Shown piece by piece: positions 45,308-49,525 of a DNA stretch of 49,525 bases. Positions within the stretch are counted from its first letter, which is position 1; every line of letters starts with the position of its first letter. A program made the position numbers and the translations under genes. The notes beneath the pieces are model-generated. The model was not told the origin of the DNA. It did not search any database and was given only the letters and a program-made list of their open reading frames with translations. The stretch is taken from assembly GCA_947454715.1 (NCBI GenBank), contig CANGMZ010000009.1:1-49525 (forward strand), written 5' to 3'. This stretch comes from Chitinophagaceae bacterium (GTDB taxonomy: Bacteria > Bacteroidota > Bacteroidia > Chitinophagales > Chitinophagaceae).

Positions 45308-47737
45308 ATGTTCTCTAAAAAAATATTACTGTATTTGCTCCTATTATGTACAGTAAGCACATCTGCCCAATTGCCACTTACCAACCTACGTGCCTGGTAT
45401 CCTTTTTGTGGAAATACAGCAGACAGAAGCGGTAATACATTGAACATGAACCTTAGCGGACCAACACTTACTACAGACCGTTTCGGCAACGCTAATGACG
45501 CATATTATTTTAATGGCAATGTGTCGGTTTCCGGCAATATTATATATCGTACGCCACCTATGCCTACAGATACGGGAGATTTTACCTACGCTGCGTGGTT
45601 TCTGTCAGATACTTCAGGTAATCGTATTATTATAAGTAATGGCAATGTAAACGCTACCGGTTGCGCCATTGTCACTACCGGGCACAATGTCGCGGTCTCT
45701 TTTGGTGGTTTGGGTGTTTATTTGCCTACCTATATAACATTTCATCAGTGGCACCATGCAGTACTGCGCAAGACTGGCGTTACCTATAGCTTTTTTGTGG
45801 ACACTACAATTGTTGGTTCATTTAACAGCGCATTGAACCCAACATTGTCAGCAGATGAGTTTTCTGTGGGGCAAGATTATATAACCGGTTCAAGGTCTTT
45901 TATTGGGAAAATTGATGATATCGCAGTGTATAACAGAGGCTTGTCTTATGCAGAAATAATAAACTTATATCATTATAATCCGGATGTTACTGCTGTTTTG
46001 GGGGCAGATGCAGTAGTTTGTGCCGGATTTTCTGCTACATTGACCCCGAGTCCTCAATATCCCGGACTAAACTATTTGTGGAGCAATGGCAGTACAGATA
46101 CCTCTTTATATGTAGATACACTGGGTAGTTACTGGTTTTCAATAACTCGTCCTTATGGTTGTACTGCAACCGATACAATCACGTACACATTAGGCTCAGT
46201 TGTAGTGAGTTTGGGAAGAGATACTTCAGTTTGTATCGGAGATACATTTTTATTAGTTCCAACGGCACCGGCAGGGTCAACATATTTATGGAGTACCGGC
46301 GACACCACATCAAGATTACATTTATATGCTCCGGGTTCCTATTGGTTACATGTTAATAATAATGGATGTCCGGGTTCTGATACTATGAGTTTTGCGTATA
46401 GTCCGGTACCTGTTGTGCATTTGGGGGCAGATACTGTGTTGTGTTCCGTTAATCCGATACTACTCGGTTCTTCGCTTACCTACACAGCACCATCATATTT
46501 GTGGAGTACAGGATCCACATCTGCCACAATACAACCTACGGTTTCCGGTACGTACTCGCTCAAGGTATTAGTAGATGGTTGTGCCGGTGCAGATACAATA
46601 AAAGTAAAGATCAAACCATCTCCGGTGGTGAGTTTCGGGCCGGACAGAACTGCTTGTCAGGGAGATTCAGTAATACTCACCTCGATAGCTGCAGACACAA
46701 CTGCAATACATATCTGGAGCACGGGCGATAGTGTGGCTACGATAATAGTTAAGCATACAGGCACGTATTGGCTTACAGTAAATGATAGCGGGTGTATAGC
46801 AACAGATACGTTTAAATATGTTGTGAATCAATATCCTCCAGTGCATTTGGGACCAGATGTTTCCGTTTGTGAAGGCACAGCCGTAATACTCCGTTCTACA
46901 GATACATATACTTCGCCCACATATTCGTGGAGTACAGGAGCTACATCTGCATCAATAAATGCAACGGTATCAGGCACATACACATTGTCTGTGACACAGA
47001 ACGGATGTACGGCTAAAGATGCAATAAATGTTACCATCAATTCTATTCCGGTAGTGAACCTGGGTAATGATACATATTTCTGCTCCGGGGCATCTTACGT
47101 GCTCACTTCGGCACAACCTGCAGGTGCAACCTATTTATGGAGCACAGGCAGTACGGCATCTTCTATAAGTGTTTCATCAACCGGTTTGTATGGATTGGTG
47201 GTGACTAATAACGGGTGCACCGGGTCAGACTCGATACAATTAGATTTAATCACTGTACCAACAATAAACCTGGGACCAGACACAACATTGTGTCAAGGCT
47301 ATACAATGGAGTTGTTAATAGATGGGGACAGGGCTACTTATATGTGGTCTGATGGCACTATGGGAAATAGCTATAATGTATCACAAAGTGGACCTGTTTG
47401 GGCGAGCATAACCAATGTATGTGGCGTGGCTATAGATACAATAAATGTAAACTATAAATTTTGTGATTTGTGGCTACCTAATGCATTTACCCCAAATGGT
47501 GATGGCAGGAACGATGTACTGAGGGTGAAAGGTAGCTTAGGCGCATACTCAGATTTTAAATTCTTTGTATTTAATCGCTGGGGTGTTAATGTATTCCTGA
47601 GTGATGATATCAACAAAGGTTGGGATGGCAACTACAACAATCAGGAACAGGCAATAGGAACCTACTATTACATGATGACCGTTAAACTGAATGGTGTAGA
47701 ATATGATACAAAGGGTAGCTTTGAGTTGATAAGGTAG
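45308..47737 (+). CDS. Secreted LamG-like and Ig-repeat protein with CHU_C type IX sorting domain
   Basis: An 809-residue surface protein. A signal peptide (1-20, ending TSAQ) leads into a LamG/concanavalin-like domain (about 22-228), with typical strands FTYAAWFLSDTSGN, HQWHHAVLRK and GKIDDIAVYNRGLSYAEI. Seven Ig-like repeats of about 70 residues follow (229-720); each opens with LGxDxxVC, carries WSTG in the middle, and ends near GCxxxDTI. The C-terminus (721-809) is a CHU_C domain with LPNAFTPNGDGRNDVLRVKG and FFVFNRWGVNVF. It is exported by type IX secretion and probably binds sugars or surfaces. No PorP/SprF gene is adjacent. It converges with the GT9-like gene. Confidence 0.91.
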   Translation: MFSKKILLYLLLLCTVSTSAQLPLTNLRAWYPFCGNTADRSGNTLNMNLSGPTLTTDRFGNANDAYYFNGNVSVSGNIIYRTPPMPTDTGDFTYAAWFLSDTSGNRIIISNGNVNATGCAIVTTGHNVAVSFGGLGVYLPTYITFHQWHHAVLRKTGVTYSFFVDTTIVGSFNSALNPTLSADEFSVGQDYITGSRSFIGKIDDIAVYNRGLSYAEIINLYHYNPDVTAVLGADAVVCAGFSATLTPSPQYPGLNYLWSNGSTDTSLYVDTLGSYWFSITRPYGCTATDTITYTLGSVVVSLGRDTSVCIGDTFLLVPTAPAGSTYLWSTGDTTSRLHLYAPGSYWLHVNNNGCPGSDTMSFAYSPVPVVHLGADTVLCSVNPILLGSSLTYTAPSYLWSTGSTSATIQPTVSGTYSLKVLVDGCAGADTIKVKIKPSPVVSFGPDRTACQGDSVILTSIAADTTAIHIWSTGDSVATIIVKHTGTYWLTVNDSGCIATDTFKYVVNQYPPVHLGPDVSVCEGTAVILRSTDTYTSPTYSWSTGATSASINATVSGTYTLSVTQNGCTAKDAINVTINSIPVVNLGNDTYFCSGASYVLTSAQPAGATYLWSTGSTASSISVSSTGLYGLVVTNNGCTGSDSIQLDLITVPTINLGPDTTLCQGYTMELLIDGDRATYMWSDGTMGNSYNVSQSGPVWASITNVCGVAIDTINVNYKFCDLWLPNAFTPNGDGRNDVLRVKGSLGAYSDFKFFVFNRWGVNVFLSDDINKGWDGNYNNQEQAIGTYYYMMTVKLNGVEYDTKGSFELIR

Positions 47738-47744
47738 GGGAGGC

Positions 47745-48866
47745 TTATTTTTTCAATCGTTTGGAGATGATGTTATAAACTAGTTTGAAAGGTGCGAAGA
47801 CTAATCCTTTTATTATCTCTCCTATGAGCGCAGGTTGCCAACCGAATACACTTATATTAACCTTAATATGCTTAACGATAGCACTAAATTGCAAGAAACA
47901 GAGCATGTTATATATACTCCTGCTTGTGGTTTTGAATTGAATAGGTAGTGGTTTGAAATATTTTTTGCGTGTTTCTTCAAAACCGTTTGTCAAGGCTTCG
48001 CTAACGCAAGCTGTCGTGATTTCTGGGTTATTTACGTACAATTCTATGAGGTTGTCTGTAGAAAACCCCAAACGCTGAAAATCTCTTGAAATAGGGTTAA
48101 CCCAATAGGCATCAGGGTCTAGGATTTGTATCATAGGCAACTGCTTTGCCGCATCTGATGTAGATATCCAGGTTATGCCACTTGAGCAGCCCAAAAGCAT
48201 GGTGCAGTAATGGGTGAGTGCAGCTGTTTCTCTAAGCGTTAAAATGCTGCCATCAATAATTTTAGGATTTCCATCACCAATTTTCAAACTAGAAGAAAGG
48301 ATAATAGCAGTGCTTTTATTCTCTACTATTTTTCCTGCCATTTCCATTGCTAAGGCCGGTGTCATAGCTAACTGACCACTTTGTGGTGCAAACTCGAACA
48401 GGATAACATTTGTAAATCCGGCTAAATTATATTTATCAGCAAAATTTTTTGCTTTTTCAATCTCAGCAGTGCTAAGCCGTAACGATGGTGTTACCGGAAC
48501 AGTAATGGGTTTACCATATCCCCTGAAGATAGAAGAGCGGATTGAGCCATCGTAATTGGCAAGGTTATCGTCAATTATCTGTGTGAAATAAACCTCATCA
48601 AGTTCGCCTGAAGCGATTTGTTGCGCAGCTTCCCGACGCAGGTTTCTGACAATGCCGGTTGCTGTATTTCTATTAACATCAGGAATTTCCTTAATGGCGT
48701 CAACATAAGGGTTGTTGTCTAGTATACCTTTGCAGAAAGATGCCACTGCCCATGTAAGATGGCAACCGGGGTTGTCGTGTTTTATTTGTCTGGCAACGGC
48801 TGTAGCATACAGACAATCACCATTAGACATAAGCTGGATGAGTAATATCTTCTTTGTTCCGGTCAT
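47745..48866 (-). CDS. GT9-like (heptosyltransferase-type) glycosyltransferase
   Basis: A 373-residue GT-B type enzyme of the GT9 family. The N-terminal MTGTKKILLIQLMSNGDCLYATAVARQIK is the family nucleotide fold with GDxLxxTA. A later CCSSGITWISTSDAA-like region (LLGCSSGITWIST) corresponds to the conserved donor-binding loop. Substrate is unknown; GT9 enzymes typically transfer heptose or a related sugar to lipid-linked acceptors. The C-terminal 60 residues carry hydrophobic amphipathic segments that may attach it to the membrane. It starts one base after the SDR gene's stop, so both are probably one unit. Confidence 0.84.
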   Translation of the reverse strand: MTGTKKILLIQLMSNGDCLYATAVARQIKHDNPGCHLTWAVASFCKGILDNNPYVDAIKEIPDVNRNTATGIVRNLRREAAQQIASGELDEVYFTQIIDDNLANYDGSIRSSIFRGYGKPITVPVTPSLRLSTAEIEKAKNFADKYNLAGFTNVILFEFAPQSGQLAMTPALAMEMAGKIVENKSTAIILSSSLKIGDGNPKIIDGSILTLRETAALTHYCTMLLGCSSGITWISTSDAAKQLPMIQILDPDAYWVNPISRDFQRLGFSTDNLIELYVNNPEITTACVSEALTNGFEETRKKYFKPLPIQFKTTSRSIYNMLCFLQFSAIVKHIKVNISVFGWQPALIGEIIKGLVFAPFKLVYNIISKRLKK

Positions 48867-48867
48867 T

Positions 48868-49525
48868 TTACTGCATCATCATTTTTGCCAATGAGGAAAA
48901 TGAAACTTCCGGCAGCCAGCCTAAAGCATTTAATGTAGATGGGTCAGACACCAAAATATTATATTCAGATACAAATCCGCTCTTCAAAATCACATGGTCT
49001 TGCCATGATTTGCCAACTATTGTAAAACATTCCTGCAGCCATTCTTCTATAGAATAAGCCAGACCCGAACCGATTGTTGCCTCGAAAATATCTTCTTGCT
49101 GTACTAATTCAAACATACCATTGACGATATCTCCGGCGAACGCCCATTCTTTTCTTACACTGATGTCGCCAATTTCTATTTGTTCTGTGCTACCATTAGC
49201 TATGCGCATGGCAGCGCAGGCTATTTTTTTACTCATGTGTCTTTCCGGTCTCAGTGGGCTTTCATGATTAAAGAAATAACCTACATAAGACTTTATCCCC
49301 AATGATCTGTAATAACGAGCCGCATAAACAGATTGTATTCTGCTTACTGAATATGGGCTTGATGCTTCAAATGGGTCTGTTTCTTTTATTGGTCGTCCTT
49401 CATTTTTGAATTGCAGACCACTTCCCGAAAGAAATACTTTGGTATGCGGTGAATATTGTTTTACAGCTTCTAAAACATTGAGTGTGCCTGTGCCAATGGT
49501 ATTATTATTTTCAAATAAAACATCG
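48868..49525 (-). CDS. NAD-dependent epimerase/dehydratase, GDP-mannose dehydratase-like (5' end outside the window)
   Basis: About 218 residues are visible and the frame is open to the right edge, so the start is outside. It is a short-chain dehydrogenase of the extended type. The Ser/Thr region is LSGSGLQF, and the catalytic Tyr motif reads SPYSVSRIQSVYAARYYR; the following FFNHESPLRP motif is typical of GDP-mannose 4,6-dehydratase-like proteins. The Lys of YxxxK is replaced by Arg (YSVSR). A C-terminal region (EIGDISVRKEWAFAGDIVNGM) corresponds to the substrate-binding domain. Function: sugar-nucleotide modification, perhaps for a surface glycan, together with the GT9-like gene. Confidence 0.85.
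   Translation of the reverse strand, partial: DVLFENNNTIGTGTLNVLEAVKQYSPHTKVFLSGSGLQFKNEGRPIKETDPFEASSPYSVSRIQSVYAARYYRSLGIKSYVGYFFNHESPLRPERHMSKKIACAAMRIANGSTEQIEIGDISVRKEWAFAGDIVNGMFELVQQEDIFEATIGSGLAYSIEEWLQECFTIVGKSWQDHVILKSGFVSEYNILVSDPSTLNALGWLPEVSFSSLAKMMMQ

Overview
The window looks like a chromosomal segment from a Bacteroidota bacterium, probably of the Chitinophagaceae or a near relative (lineage below phylum is inference). The evidence is two large secreted proteins ending in the gliding-motility-associated CHU_C domain used for type IX secretion, a PorP/SprF-family partner protein, a DUF2480 protein, a short NuoG without a molybdopterin domain, and repeated matches to the Bacteroidota -7 promoter element TAnnTTTG just upstream of genes. 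No tRNA, rRNA, CRISPR array, insertion sequence or prophage was seen.

Left part (1-12061): the 3' end of mnmG, then recX, apaG, a PpiD-like membrane-anchored foldase, a 59-codon gene, clpX, a small membrane protein, a secreted thioredoxin-like protein, and a co-directional ubiX-mazG-histidine kinase run. The kinase is very large (1243 aa, about 12 membrane spans) and its ATG directly follows the mazG stop.

Middle part (12191-29920): a type IX secretion adhesin pair (14 PKD-like repeats plus CHU_C, followed by PorP/SprF), a DUF2480 protein, a lipoprotein, an M28 peptidase, a cyanophycinase, an L,D-transpeptidase, a small unknown protein, a MerR-type regulator, a thioredoxin-fold protein with CxxS, a histidine ammonia-lyase with a small membrane protein, a methyltransferase-glycosyltransferase pair, and a membrane-bound patatin-like lipase.

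Right part (30093-45202): a complete respiratory complex I locus read leftward, nuoA to nuoN, with one clear promoter before nuoA and one clear terminator after nuoN. It carries three extra genes: a small membrane protein between nuoC and nuoD, and an SRPBCC protein plus a DUF4440-like secreted protein between nuoE and nuoF. Beyond it lie a second CHU_C protein (LamG-like domain plus seven Ig-like repeats) and a leftward sugar locus with a GT9-like glycosyltransferase and a GDP-mannose-dehydratase-like SDR protein that runs off the right edge.

Themes: the envelope (foldase, adhesins, PorP/SprF, lipoprotein, L,D-transpeptidase, patatin-like protein) and NADH respiration. I found no clearly new multi-gene defence or mobile system. 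The best candidates for something undescribed are the giant NtrY-like kinase, the complex I accessory genes, the SDR protein with Arg in place of the catalytic Lys, and several small orphan genes.
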